Positions 1 to 8,337 of a stretch of 34,457 nt of DNA are shown piece after piece. Where the stretch lies: positions 1-34,457 of the forward strand of contig DUVQ01000082.1 of NCBI GenBank assembly GCA_012840965.1. The letters are read 5' to 3'. This stretch comes from Oligoflexales bacterium (GTDB taxonomy: Bacteria; Myxococcota_A; UBA9042; DTJE01). The notes beneath the pieces are model-generated. The model did not search any database, was not told the DNA's origin, and saw only the letters and a list, made by a program, of their open reading frames with translations. Numbering within the stretch: the stretch's first letter is position 1; each line of letters begins with the position of its first letter. Position numbers and translations under genes: made by a program.

Positions 1-156
1 GCGCAGCGACCGCGAAGCGGCTTGCCCTTGACTATGAACAACAAATCCACTACCCCCAACACCCTTTGACAGCACATGGAGGGAACCGCAATCGCACATT
101 CGAAAAAACAGCCGGACCCCCGCCACCAAAGCCACCTCCGCGAGATCCCTGCACCC

Positions 157-210
157 GTCCCTGTCCCCGTCCCTGTCCCCGTCCCTGTCCCTGCCCCTGT
201 CCCTGCCCCC
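157..210. repeat. GTCCCT-type hexamer tandem repeat, nine units
   Basis: Nine contiguous six-base units of the form G(T/C)CCC(T/C). The first six units (157-192) alternate GTCCCT and GTCCCC and are identical, base for base, to the tract at 23330-23365. Because the unit is a multiple of three, several frames stay open and give spurious Pro/Cys/Arg or Gly/Gln peptides. The tract lies just upstream of the tRNA promoter. In bases 1-156 I see no gene; bases 10-20 form a small CCGC-GAA-GCGG hairpin. Confidence 0.9.
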
Positions 211-228
211 GCCTCACAACAATAATTG

Positions 229-257
229 TTGACATCGGCATGCTGGCTGGATATACT
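229..257 (+). promoter_or_regulatory. Sigma-70 promoter of the tRNA-Val/tRNA-Asp unit
   Basis: A perfect -35 box TTGACA (229-234) is followed after 17 bases by a -10 box TATACT (252-257), five of six bases matching TATAAT. Transcription should start near 264, about 13 bases before the mature tRNA-Val. The bases after the -10 box are GC-rich, as in stringently controlled stable-RNA promoters; that last point is inference. Confidence 0.85.
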
Positions 258-276
258 GCCGGTCACTTTTGGTCCT

Positions 277-349
277 GGGCGAATAGCTCAGTTGGTAGAG
301 CACCGGTTTTACACGCCGGGAGTCACAGGTTCGAGTCCTGTTTCGCCCA
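277..349 (+). tRNA. tRNA-Val (anticodon TAC)
   Basis: The full cloverleaf can be drawn. The acceptor stem is 277-283 with 342-348 (GGGCGAA with TTCGCCC), the D arm is GCTC/GAGC, the anticodon stem is 303-307 with 315-319, and the T arm has ACAGG/CCTGT around TTCGAGT. The seven-base anticodon loop 308-314 places TAC at 310-312, which reads valine codons. The 3' CCA is not encoded and must be added after transcription. The downstream tRNA-Asp is 22 bases away and probably shares the transcript. Confidence 0.97.
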
Positions 350-371
350 CTGGTGCCCTTTTTTACAATCT

Positions 372-448
372 GGGGTGGTAGTTAAGTTGGTTATAACGCT
401 GGCCTGTCAAGCCAGAGGCCGCGGGTTCAAGTCCCGTTCACCCCGCCA
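372..448 (+). tRNA. tRNA-Asp (anticodon GTC)
   Basis: The acceptor stem GGGGTGG (372-378) pairs with TCACCCC (438-444), followed by discriminator G and an encoded CCA (446-448). The anticodon stem is CTGGC/GCCAG (399-403 with 411-415) and the loop gives GTC at 406-408, reading aspartate codons. The T arm GCGGG/CCCGT encloses the usual TTCAAGT. It is second in the transcript behind tRNA-Val. Unlike its neighbour it encodes CCA. Confidence 0.97.
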
Positions 449-529
449 AAATTCAGTTTTCGTCCTATGATTCCCGCCCGCGGTCAGGTCTCGGTCTATG
501 TCGCGAAACTAGGTCCAAACGTCGTTATC

Positions 530-557
530 TTGGTGGATTTGGCTATCCTGGGATAAC
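530..557 (+). promoter_or_regulatory. Weak candidate promoter before the NamZ-like gene
   Basis: TTGGTG (530-535), a 16-base spacer and GATAAC (552-557) make a weak sigma-70-like match (three and four of six bases). It sits about 28 bases before the preferred ATG at 586. No terminator is visible after tRNA-Asp, so read-through from the tRNA promoter is equally possible. Confidence 0.25.
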
Positions 558-585
558 CTTGATCGTCTTCCTTGGGTCGCCTAAG

Positions 586-1770
586 ATGGTAAAAACTGGT
601 GCTGAACGCCTTTTAACAGATGAAAACCTTTTATCTCTAATCAAAAATCGTAAGTGGGCGCTGATTTGCCACCAAGCCTCGGTGGATTCAAACGCCAATC
701 ATCTGTTTGATTTAGTATGTGCTGACGATAGCCTACGCCCACAGCGGCTCTTGGTGCCTGAGCACGGCCTGTTTGGGGAGCAGCTGTACATGGAGGCGGT
801 CGAGGACGTTTTTCACGAACGGCTACAGGTGCCAGTCAGCAGCCTTTATGGCAACACTTTCGAGTCACTGACCCCAAAGGCGCACCATTTGGATGGCCTA
901 GACCTTTTAGTCTTTGATCTTCAAGACGTCGGGGCTCGTTACTACACCTACCTTGCCACTATGACAATGGCAATGGAGGCTTGTTCTAAGGCTAAAATCC
1001 AGTTTGTGGTGCTGGACAGGCCCAATCCTATTGGCGGGGCCTTAATTGAGGGAAATATCCCTTTACCAACGTTAAAATCGTTCGTTTCTTATCTGCCAGT
1101 CCCCAACAGACATGGCATGACCGCCGGAGAGATTGCCAAGTTTGTGCGCGACCAGCAGAAAATGGACCTTGAACTTACCGTTATCCCATGTAAAGGCTGG
1201 GATAGACGCAAATTGTGGCCAGAAACTGGCCTGCCCTTTGTCCCGCCCTCGCCAAATATCCCGACTTGGGAAACCGCCCTGGTATATCCTGGGATGTGTC
1301 TTTTAGAAGGCACAAACATCAGCGAGGGACGCGGAACTACAATGCCCTTCTTTTTGTTTGGGGCGCCTTGGATCACAAATCCAACCAGACTGGTTGAGGA
1401 ACTAAATTCACAAAACCTTGCTGGGGTTCGTTTTCGAGAGACCGCTTTTACACCCAGCCACGATAAGGGGGCAAATTCTAGCTGCAAGGGTGCCCAACTG
1501 ATAGTCACAGATAGCGAACAATTCCGGCCTCTTGTGACCGGCTTAGTGATTATCGCCACCATCTTTGCCAATTATCCCGATGATTTTGCCCTTCGAACCG
1601 ACACCTATGAATTCGTTGACGATGTCCCAGCCTTGGACTTGTTACTTGGTGATTCATCTTTAAGAGAGGCTTTGCTAAATGGCGTTCCTGGGGTAGAAAT
1701 AGCTCGAAGGATGCGTGATGGCAGGCGCGACTTTATTGCCATCCGCGAAAGATACCTGCTATATCGTTAA
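586..1770 (+). CDS. DUF1343 / NamZ-type exo-beta-N-acetylmuramidase-like protein
   Basis: The 394-residue product carries the whole set of DUF1343 family blocks: LLVPEHGLFGE, FDLQDVGARYYTY, VLDRPNPIGG, RHGMTAGEIA, and the long block with PPSPNIPTWE followed by EGTNISEGRGTT. Characterised members (NamZ of Bacillus) release N-acetylmuramic acid from the non-reducing ends of peptidoglycan fragments. No signal peptide is seen, so the product would be cytoplasmic or exported by another route, and a role in recycling muropeptides is inferred. A TTG start at 559 is in frame, but the ATG at 586 gives an N-terminus (MVKTGAERLL) closer to the family. First gene of a three-gene set with nadD and a DUF2520 protein; the stop is 12 bases before the nadD ATG. 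Confidence 0.9.
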   Translation: MVKTGAERLLTDENLLSLIKNRKWALICHQASVDSNANHLFDLVCADDSLRPQRLLVPEHGLFGEQLYMEAVEDVFHERLQVPVSSLYGNTFESLTPKAHHLDGLDLLVFDLQDVGARYYTYLATMTMAMEACSKAKIQFVVLDRPNPIGGALIEGNIPLPTLKSFVSYLPVPNRHGMTAGEIAKFVRDQQKMDLELTVIPCKGWDRRKLWPETGLPFVPPSPNIPTWETALVYPGMCLLEGTNISEGRGTTMPFFLFGAPWITNPTRLVEELNSQNLAGVRFRETAFTPSHDKGANSSCKGAQLIVTDSEQFRPLVTGLVIIATIFANYPDDFALRTDTYEFVDDVPALDLLLGDSSLREALLNGVPGVEIARRMRDGRRDFIAIRERYLLYR

Positions 1771-1782
1771 GTGGTTGGCAAA

Positions 1783-2379
1783 ATGAATAGCAGCCTCAAA
1801 AATCAACACACAAAACCCCAACAATCTATTGATGTTGCTATCTTTGGCGGCAGTTTTGATCCTCCCCACTGCGCCCATGTTATGGTGGTCTCCTATCTGT
1901 TGACATGCACCGACTGTGACAAGGTCGCAGTCATACCAGTTTTTGAGCACCCGTTTCATAAACAAACAACCGTTCCCTTTGAGGCCAAAGTCGAAATGTG
2001 CAAAATGGCGTTCCAACCCTTTGGCGACCTCGTTGAAGTGCTTGATATCGAACAGCATTTACCCACACCTTCATATACAGTTCAAACTTTGACGTACCTA
2101 AAACAGCAACATCCACACTGGAATCTGCACCTAGTTGTGGGCTCCGACATCATTGCCCAGATTCATTTGTGGAAAGATTTCGAAAGGATACAGTCCTTGG
2201 CCAACCTAATAGTTCTTTCCAGAACTGTTGAGCACCCTACTGCAGTTGGCCCAGTGTTTCCAGATGTTTCTAGTTCGCAAATCAGAGAATCACTTGCAAA
2301 AGGCTCTGACGCTAATTTCCACCTGCTGCCCAAATCAGTGCTTCAATTCATCCTAAAAGAAGGCTTTTACCGTGACTAA
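1783..2379 (+). CDS. nadD: Nicotinate-nucleotide adenylyltransferase NadD
   Basis: About 198 residues, typical for NadD, which transfers AMP from ATP to nicotinate mononucleotide in NAD synthesis. The nucleotidyltransferase signature is GGSFDPPHCAHV near the N-terminus; the usual HxGH is here HxAH. The second signature is SSSQIRESL near residue 170, corresponding to the (S/T)xxxIR motif. The middle part LHLVVGSDIIAQIHLWKDFE matches the GxD...xxWxxxE block of the family. A GTG at 1771 directly after the previous stop is an alternative start; the ATG at 1783 is preferred since only about 15 residues precede the first strand. Its last 8 bases overlap the next gene, suggesting translational coupling. 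Confidence 0.9.
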   Translation: MNSSLKNQHTKPQQSIDVAIFGGSFDPPHCAHVMVVSYLLTCTDCDKVAVIPVFEHPFHKQTTVPFEAKVEMCKMAFQPFGDLVEVLDIEQHLPTPSYTVQTLTYLKQQHPHWNLHLVVGSDIIAQIHLWKDFERIQSLANLIVLSRTVEHPTAVGPVFPDVSSSQIRESLAKGSDANFHLLPKSVLQFILKEGFYRD

Positions 2380-3205
2380 TAAGGCTGTCTTTATTGTTGG
2401 TGCAGGTAAGGCAGGTGTTGGCTTGGCGCTTGCGCTTACTGACGTGCCCGCCACCCTGATTACTTTATCCACAAACAAAAGCAAAATCGGCCCTTTGGTT
2501 TGTCATCCTTTGGAGCGCCTCAAAGACCGAACGAGCGTCGCAAGAGTTGTAATTTTGGCCGTCCCAGACAAGGCTTTGGGTGAAACCTTAACCAGACTGA
2601 TAAATGAGGGCTATATCAACTCGTCCGACGTCGTTGGGCACCTTTCCGGGGCCATGCCATCATCTATCTTTGCCACACACAATTTGGCTGGCTATTTTTC
2701 AGCTCACCCCTTGCATGCCTTTGCCCCTGTATCACAGGCGCTGCCAATGCCTGCCGGCACAGCGGTGATGATTGAAGGTACTGCTTCCAAGGATGCTGTG
2801 GCCATTTTTTTGGCCGCAAAGGCCAAAACCGCCATAATTGACCCCGCCAACAAGCCTTTGTGTCACGCGGCGGCCGTGGCAGCCAGTAATCTACCGGCTG
2901 CGCTTTTGCTGACTTCAGCGAAGGCTTTATCAGACGCTGGAGTGCCCCAGGCTGAACTGGTCGCGGTAAAGCTAGCAAACAGCCTTTTGGCAAACTGGGA
3001 AAGAAGCCCAAACATAAATTCCCTGACGGGTCCTATGGCAAGAGGCGACCTGGCCACAATCAAATCAAACCTTGCGGCGCTTGAAGGCAACCCAAGCCTT
3101 CAAACAGCTTACAAAGTGCTTACCAAGCTGCTAGCAGCCGAACTTGAGCAAGAAGGCATACTGGACGCTAAAACGGCGGGCCTACTTGAAGATATTTTGA
3201 GTTAA
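2372..3205 (+). CDS. Rossmann-like and DUF2520 domain protein (ProC-like oxidoreductase fold)
   Basis: A 277-residue protein starting with GTG inside the end of nadD. The N-terminus FIVGAGKAGVGLALAL is a GxGxxG dinucleotide-binding loop, followed by strands like a pyrroline-5-carboxylate reductase (VVILAVPDKAL). The second half has the DUF2520 features: a His-Ala-Ala-Ala helix start (CHAAAVAASNLPAALL) and LTGPMARGD near residue 218. The family is widespread and often encoded near pantothenate or NAD(P) genes, but its substrate is not established. Here it follows nadD and may be an NADP-dependent enzyme; that is inference from position. The final 49 bases before the convergent minus-strand gene hold no obvious terminator. 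Confidence 0.85.
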   Translation: MTNKAVFIVGAGKAGVGLALALTDVPATLITLSTNKSKIGPLVCHPLERLKDRTSVARVVILAVPDKALGETLTRLINEGYINSSDVVGHLSGAMPSSIFATHNLAGYFSAHPLHAFAPVSQALPMPAGTAVMIEGTASKDAVAIFLAAKAKTAIIDPANKPLCHAAAVAASNLPAALLLTSAKALSDAGVPQAELVAVKLANSLLANWERSPNINSLTGPMARGDLATIKSNLAALEGNPSLQTAYKVLTKLLAAELEQEGILDAKTAGLLEDILS

Positions 3206-3254
3206 ACCACTTGAACTAAATGACCAGATGCGCGGGCGCTAGGCCTTGGGCGGG

Positions 3255-3509
3255 CTACTTAAATGATGGCTCTTTAGCAGACTGAAGCATTGGCTCCATA
3301 AAGGATTTCTTAAGCTTAGCCAGTCGATCGAACTTTACCTTAACACGAGCATCTGTGTACAAGGTAGAAGGTTTCTTAATTTCACCGTCGATCAAAGTAT
3401 CCGAGAAGTCGTAGAACTTAGACTTAACATCACGAGATTGCGCCATGGCTGGAGCAGCAAACATGACAACTGCAACCAAAGCAAGCATCAAACCAAATAC
3501 GCGCTTCAT
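3255..3509 (-). CDS. Small secreted protein at the end of the Glt-like operon (GltF position)
   Basis: An 84-residue product with a clear signal peptide (MKRVFGLMLALVAVVMFAAPAMA, cleavage after residue 23) and a 61-residue mature part rich in Lys, Asp and Phe (for example KFYDFSDTLIDGEIKKPS). No cysteine and no membrane helix are present in the mature part, so it should be a soluble periplasmic protein. The start is supported by GTGAGGTG a few bases upstream. It lies 59 bases after the GltE-like lipoprotein gene, the place held by gltF in the M. xanthus gltD-gltE-gltF set. I cannot show homology to GltF from sequence alone. Confidence 0.75.
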   Translation of the reverse strand: MKRVFGLMLALVAVVMFAAPAMAQSRDVKSKFYDFSDTLIDGEIKKPSTLYTDARVKVKFDRLAKLKKSFMEPMLQSAKEPSFK

Positions 3510-3568
3510 GTATCACCTCACCGGCCAAAGCCGCGGTAATTATGCCACAACCTGCGGCACCGTTTCAA

Positions 3569-4978
3569 CTACTCAGCTGCAGGCTCTGCCGCAGGCTCAG
3601 CAGCTGGCTCCGACACAGGCTCAGCAGCTGGCTCCGACACAGGCTCTTGGGCCGCTGGAGCTGGGGCAGGAGCCGCACCATCTTCAGCTGGAGCCGCACC
3701 CTCAGGCGCTTCCTCGTCCATTGGCGTCAGGAACAGGTCACCCTGCTCATGCATCTGCTTCAGCATCGGAAGCTTGGCTACGATTGGATCGTTGGCTGGA
3801 GGATGGGCCTTGGCTATGTACATTTCGTAGTATTCAATGGCCTTTTCAAGATTGTTCAGCTTGGATTCATAGAGCTGGCCAATCCTTGCATACATCTCAC
3901 TTCTATCTGGGTTCAATGTCAGAACCTTCTGCCAGCGTTCAATCGCTTTTTCAAACTGAAGCATTCCAAAAAGTGCAGAACCCGACCCAATCAAGGCTTC
4001 CTCACAGTCAGGTACCAGCTTCAAGGCAACATCGTACTGCTCTAAAGCCGCCTGATAGTGCAGGAAGTTCAAATAGATGGCTGCAACGTTCATCCGCGCT
4101 TCAAAGTTGTCAGCATCAGACTCAACCGCCTTCTCAAATGAAGCAACGGCCTCTGGCATCTTGCCCATCTTCACATAGGTGATTCCAAGATTAGACCAAG
4201 CCTCAGTCGAGTTCGGGTCCTCGCGCAACACCTTTTCTTCGAAAACCCACCTGGCAATGTTCAGCTGTCCAGCCATCAGGTTAATCAACCCACGAGTATT
4301 CAAGGCGACCACGTTATGTGGCTCAAGCATAAGGACTTTTTGTACAAAGTCTTCTGCAAGCTTGCTGTTGCCTCTGTACAGCCAATAAAGGGCCATCGAG
4401 TTGTTCGCAGTGGTGTTATCTGGGTTGTCGGCGATAATCTTGTCAAACAGCGCCTTAGCCTTTTGTTCGTACTCAACGGCCTTGTTAGTATCACCAGCAT
4501 CTCTCTCGCGCTTGGCCAAAGCCAAGTAAACCTTGCCCACATAGCCTTCAGCGTCGAGATTACCTGGGTTCGCATCGGCCGCGTTCTGATAAACCTCAAC
4601 AGCTTGTAGCGGCCTACCAGTACGCTCGTAACACATCCCAAGGTTGAAATATGCCTCCAGGAAGCCCTTATCAAGCTGGATAGCCTTTTCGAAAGACTTG
4701 ATGCCAGTAGCGTAGTCAGGAGGAGTTTGGGATATTGCTACAACCCCAGTCCTGAAAGCGTCCTGAGCCCCCTTATCGACCCCTTCGACATATTCGGGCT
4801 CGGCCGGCGCTACCACCTCTCGCATAGTCAAATCAGGACCTTTTTTAGCCGCAGGAGCAGCCTTAGCCTCTTCACCCTGAACGACCTGGTCAGCTTTACG
4901 CTCTGCTGCAGGACCGGCGCAAGCCACCGCGAACGCCACCACAAACAACAGGCCAAATTTTGCGAATCTCATAGTCAT
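3569..4978 (-). CDS. TPR lipoprotein resembling GltE/AglT
   Basis: 469 residues. A lipoprotein signal peptide ends at AFAVAC (Cys20). About nine tetratricopeptide repeats span roughly residues 70-410 (for example GIKSFEKAIQLDKGFLEAYFNLGMCYERTGRP). The C-terminal tail of about 45 residues is Pro/Ala/Glu-rich, built from PVSEPAAE-type repeats. Length, lipid anchor and repeat layout match GltE (AglT), an outer-membrane TPR lipoprotein of the myxobacterial gliding machinery. The ATG overlaps the previous stop as ATGA (4975-4978), and a strong AAAGGAGG lies seven bases upstream inside the previous gene, so the two are translationally coupled. Alternative: a generic TPR lipoprotein; the gene order argues against that. 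Confidence 0.8.
   Translation of the reverse strand: MTMRFAKFGLLFVVAFAVACAGPAAERKADQVVQGEEAKAAPAAKKGPDLTMREVVAPAEPEYVEGVDKGAQDAFRTGVVAISQTPPDYATGIKSFEKAIQLDKGFLEAYFNLGMCYERTGRPLQAVEVYQNAADANPGNLDAEGYVGKVYLALAKRERDAGDTNKAVEYEQKAKALFDKIIADNPDNTTANNSMALYWLYRGNSKLAEDFVQKVLMLEPHNVVALNTRGLINLMAGQLNIARWVFEEKVLREDPNSTEAWSNLGITYVKMGKMPEAVASFEKAVESDADNFEARMNVAAIYLNFLHYQAALEQYDVALKLVPDCEEALIGSGSALFGMLQFEKAIERWQKVLTLNPDRSEMYARIGQLYESKLNNLEKAIEYYEMYIAKAHPPANDPIVAKLPMLKQMHEQGDLFLTPMDEEAPEGAAPAEDGAAPAPAPAAQEPVSEPAAEPVSEPAAEPAAEPAAE
3592..3646. repeat. 24-base tandem repeat in the tail of the GltE-like gene
   Basis: Bases 3592-3615 and 3616-3639 are identical 24-mers, followed by a 7-base start of a third copy. 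They encode the Pro-Ala-Glu/Ser tail of the TPR lipoprotein in frame, so copy-number changes would lengthen or shorten the tail by eight residues without a frameshift. Confidence 0.9.
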
Positions 4979-7900
4979 CGCTGGGCCTCCTTTATCATTT
5001 TGACTTCAACTTCACCACGGCGAAGTGTCCGGATAAAACTGGTGGACGCCAAGGTATCTTTCATCCTATCAGGTGAAACCAATGGGTCGCCAGAAACTGG
5101 GAATGTGTCCTGGTTGACCTTAACGGCGTACTGACCACACAGCGAGGACCACTTGTTGTAAACCTTTTCCTGGTGGGCAAGGTTCAAAGCCTTTTCAAAG
5201 GCACGAAGGGATTTTTCTTCAACTGGGCGAGCGATTTCTTCCAAAATGGCCATGTACATCGACTCGGTTTCCCAATCCAGCCCCTCGGGAATTGGAACGT
5301 TCAAGAGCTCTTCTTTGAATTCGTAATACAGCAATCCAATCTTGAACAACGCACCAGCGGACCAACCACCGGATTTATAGTCCAAAACTTGATTGAACTG
5401 AGTTTCCGCCTTCTGCTGTGCCTCGGCCTTGGCTTCCAAACCACGCTTCAAGGTGTATGGGTTCAAAGTCGAAGGAATCCGAAGAGCCGCAAAGTCATCG
5501 TAATAGTAGTCAGCCAGCTCGAAAGCCGCCTGCGCTGCATATCCTCTAGCAGATCTGATCAGGTCCCCTTCTCCGCTAAGCCGGTTGAACGTCTCAACAG
5601 CCAGCTGGAACAAGGTGCTTGCAGCCTTGCGGTTTTTGACCTTGTCAATCTGTTTAAGACAGTCACCAGCTCTAGCCGCTGCTTGAACAGACAGGTCTGG
5701 GCGCCCAAAATTGCGCTTCAAGAAGGCCTGGTAGTGATCGTGAGCACGCTTCAGCGATGCAGGATCCCCTTGATTTTCATATACAATTCCAATCCTCAGG
5801 AAAATCTTTGGAACATCGGGATGGCCCTGGAAATGATTTACAAACTTCTGGTAAACATCAATAGCCGCCTTTGGATCTGACAAGGCCTCTCTAATCAAGC
5901 CTGCGTTTTGAAGAGCATCAGCCATCTGTTGCTGGAGGTCTTTCCAAGCAGCCTTTTTCTCTGGCTCGGTTGGCTCCTTGATGGTTCTAAACTGCTCCAT
6001 GCTTTCAAAGGTCTCCGCGGCCTTTTTAAATTCAGTCTGGCTTTCATAAATCAAACCGATCGTGTAGATGGCCTCTGGAGCAACCTCAGATTTTGGGAAC
6101 TCCTTGACCACACGCAGGTACGTCTTGACTGCCTTGTCGACTTCTTTTTGGCTCTCATACAAGGAAGCCACGTTAAAGAGCGCCTTCGAAGCGGTCTCTT
6201 CTTGGCTTCTGAACTCTTCATAAACACGCATGGACTCGCTGATAGCGTTATCATAACGACGCTCAACTGACAGCAGCCTAGAGTTTTCAACCATGGCGAT
6301 GGCTACGATTTTTTTCAGGTCCTTCTCGGAACGCACAGTGAAGTTGCGGGCAGCAATCAGCTTTCTTGCCCACTCTTCAACCATCGGCCACTGTTGGAGT
6401 CGCTGATAACAGTCAAGCAAAGTAAAGACCGCGTATGCAGCAAACTTGGAAGACGCATCGTACTCGAACAAGGTCTCAAGCCGCTGGACTGCATCCTGGA
6501 ACTTACCGTGACGGTAAAAGACGTCAGCCGCAATAAACATGATTTCAGGAATCTTTTCACCGCGTTCAGGATTTTTCTTGCGGACTTCTGGGTCCTTGAT
6601 GAGCTCGGTTAACAGTTCAACGTACTTGTCAGAAGCCTTGATGTAAGTTTCTTCCAGTGGATGAAGGTCCGTCTCTGGAATCGGCTTGTCAGCCTGCTTC
6701 GGGTCAACCTTGACCACTTCCATTCTGCCGCTCTTGGCGACTTGCTGCAGGCCCTCCTTGACCATCAGCTCTTGGGTTGAATAAATCACACCAAGCGCCG
6801 CGTCCTCAACATATTCACCCTTTGTGTCACGCTGAATAACAGCTTGATATTGCTCGGATGCATGTTCGTAGTCCTTCAAGACGTCGTACAAAATTTCAGC
6901 ATAGTAGAAGTTGACGACATAGGCATCCTTACTGTCCGCGAACCTGGACAAATAGGTTGCGTAGCGGTCAGCCGTCTTTTGGTAGGTATCGCGACTGTTG
7001 GTCTTTTGAGCATCCCTGTGATAGTAGTTCGCGATGAAGCGCAGATTCTTTTCAGTCAGAGCGTCAGCTTCTGCAAGGATGTCCTCGTTAGCCTTGTTAA
7101 CGGTGCGCCAAGTGCCGTTTGGCTTAAAGTACTCAAGGATCTCGGCGACCATGTTATCAAGCCCGCGAATGTCATTTGTTGAGGTGTAGATTCCAATAAT
7201 GATTTCAAAGTATTCAACAATCTTGGGCGTGGTCTTTTCACGCTCGATGAAGTGGCGGAAAATGGCCTCGGCTTCCACAAACTTTGACTGTCCCACGTAC
7301 AAGTCACCAAGCATTCTAAGCTTTGCATAGGTTTCTTCATCAGGCAGGATCTTTTTGAAGTAATCACGAGCCCTTACCCAGCCGTTATCAACCTCGGCAT
7401 AGGTGACCACCAAGTCGTTCAAAGCCTGATTCTTGAACTCGATGATACCCTTGCCACCGCTTTTTTCAGCAGACACCTGGGCAACGACCTTGTGGAAGGT
7501 ATCGATGGACTGTTCGAATTCAGACAGGTTGAAGTAAACCCAAGCAAGCTTGTACAGCGCGTAGTTGTACATCGAAGACTTGGGGAACTTCTGGATGATG
7601 ATCTCGTAGTTCTGCTTGGCAAACCACATGGAGTTCGTTTCAAAGTAGTACTCGGCCAAAGCAAGGTGAGCCTCAGCAATAAACCTGCTCTTGGGATAAT
7701 CCTTGACCAAGCGGTTTAGATACTCGGAACCTTCCTTTTGCAGCAGCCGATTCTGCTTGGTCTTGCCCTCTTTCATCGCGCCTTTGCCGAGGTAGTAGTA
7801 AACCTCGTCAACACGTGGATAGGAGGGGAATGACCGCAAAATTTCCCTGTAATATTCCAGGGATTTGGAATAATCCTCAATCGGCTCGGGCGGCGGCTCG

Positions 7901-8283
7901 CTTAGAGTGCCGGCATAAACCTGCTCCATCGCCTTGTCCCACACATCGCGAGCTTGGAGGTATTGATAAAGCCCCTCCTCCCAGTAGTTTTCCGCCAGCA
8001 TGTGCATTACTTTGGGGGCACGGTCAGGGTCCTTACGATACTCAGGATTTTGAAGAAGTCCCTCAAGTTTCCTGATGTTTTCCTGGCGAACGCCGGAAAT
8101 TTCACGCATCTTTTCGGCGACTTTTTCGTTCATTATCCGTTCAGCCTGTTCAAGACTGAACTGACCACCCTTTACACCACCTTCTGGTGCTTGGGCATCG
8201 GCCTTAGTACCATTTTCCTGGGCAAACGCTAAACCAGGTAGCGACACTGCCAGGAAAAAAAGAGTTGCAATCGATTTTCTCAT
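4975..8283 (-). CDS. Large periplasmic TPR protein resembling GltD/AgmU
   Basis: The 1102-residue product has a signal peptide (cleavage after LPGLAFA, near residue 22) and then almost continuous helical repeats, with TPR-like units such as KSLEYYREILRSFPSYPRVD and KNYEIIIQKFPKSSMYNYA-like segments. It has no membrane helix after the signal peptide. Its size, export signal and repeat content match GltD (AgmU), the long periplasmic TPR protein of the M. xanthus Glt complex thought to bridge inner- and outer-membrane parts. The start at 8283 is chosen because GAGGGG lies just upstream; the reading frame runs 17 codons further without such support. It overlaps the GltE-like gene by four bases and follows the GltC-like gene by 54 bases. 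Confidence 0.8.
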   Translation of the reverse strand: MRKSIATLFFLAVSLPGLAFAQENGTKADAQAPEGGVKGGQFSLEQAERIMNEKVAEKMREISGVRQENIRKLEGLLQNPEYRKDPDRAPKVMHMLAENYWEEGLYQYLQARDVWDKAMEQVYAGTLSEPPPEPIEDYSKSLEYYREILRSFPSYPRVDEVYYYLGKGAMKEGKTKQNRLLQKEGSEYLNRLVKDYPKSRFIAEAHLALAEYYFETNSMWFAKQNYEIIIQKFPKSSMYNYALYKLAWVYFNLSEFEQSIDTFHKVVAQVSAEKSGGKGIIEFKNQALNDLVVTYAEVDNGWVRARDYFKKILPDEETYAKLRMLGDLYVGQSKFVEAEAIFRHFIEREKTTPKIVEYFEIIIGIYTSTNDIRGLDNMVAEILEYFKPNGTWRTVNKANEDILAEADALTEKNLRFIANYYHRDAQKTNSRDTYQKTADRYATYLSRFADSKDAYVVNFYYAEILYDVLKDYEHASEQYQAVIQRDTKGEYVEDAALGVIYSTQELMVKEGLQQVAKSGRMEVVKVDPKQADKPIPETDLHPLEETYIKASDKYVELLTELIKDPEVRKKNPERGEKIPEIMFIAADVFYRHGKFQDAVQRLETLFEYDASSKFAAYAVFTLLDCYQRLQQWPMVEEWARKLIAARNFTVRSEKDLKKIVAIAMVENSRLLSVERRYDNAISESMRVYEEFRSQEETASKALFNVASLYESQKEVDKAVKTYLRVVKEFPKSEVAPEAIYTIGLIYESQTEFKKAAETFESMEQFRTIKEPTEPEKKAAWKDLQQQMADALQNAGLIREALSDPKAAIDVYQKFVNHFQGHPDVPKIFLRIGIVYENQGDPASLKRAHDHYQAFLKRNFGRPDLSVQAAARAGDCLKQIDKVKNRKAASTLFQLAVETFNRLSGEGDLIRSARGYAAQAAFELADYYYDDFAALRIPSTLNPYTLKRGLEAKAEAQQKAETQFNQVLDYKSGGWSAGALFKIGLLYYEFKEELLNVPIPEGLDWETESMYMAILEEIARPVEEKSLRAFEKALNLAHQEKVYNKWSSLCGQYAVKVNQDTFPVSGDPLVSPDRMKDTLASTSFIRTLRRGEVEVKMIKEAQR

Positions 8284-8337
8284 GCGCCCCTCATAAAAAT
8301 TGATAGTCGGCTGGCGGTTTCCAGCAATAAACACATC

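Noticed and set aside
10-20. CCGC-GAA-GCGG mini-hairpin shared with 23183-23193 (inverted)
   Set aside because: Only 11 bases are shared and the flanks differ, so a common origin with the candidate RNA cannot be claimed.
157-210. CRISPR-like array
   Set aside because: Six-base units without spacers; a simple tandem repeat.
66-470. 134-codon plus-strand frame over the hexamer repeat and both tRNAs
   Set aside because: It overlaps two perfect tRNA genes and owes its length to the six-base repeat; no ribosome site or domain.
3445-4182. 245-codon plus-strand frame opposite the GltE-like gene
   Set aside because: Gln/Ala/Pro-rich antisense translation of the repeat tail; it also overlaps the signal peptide of the small secreted protein.
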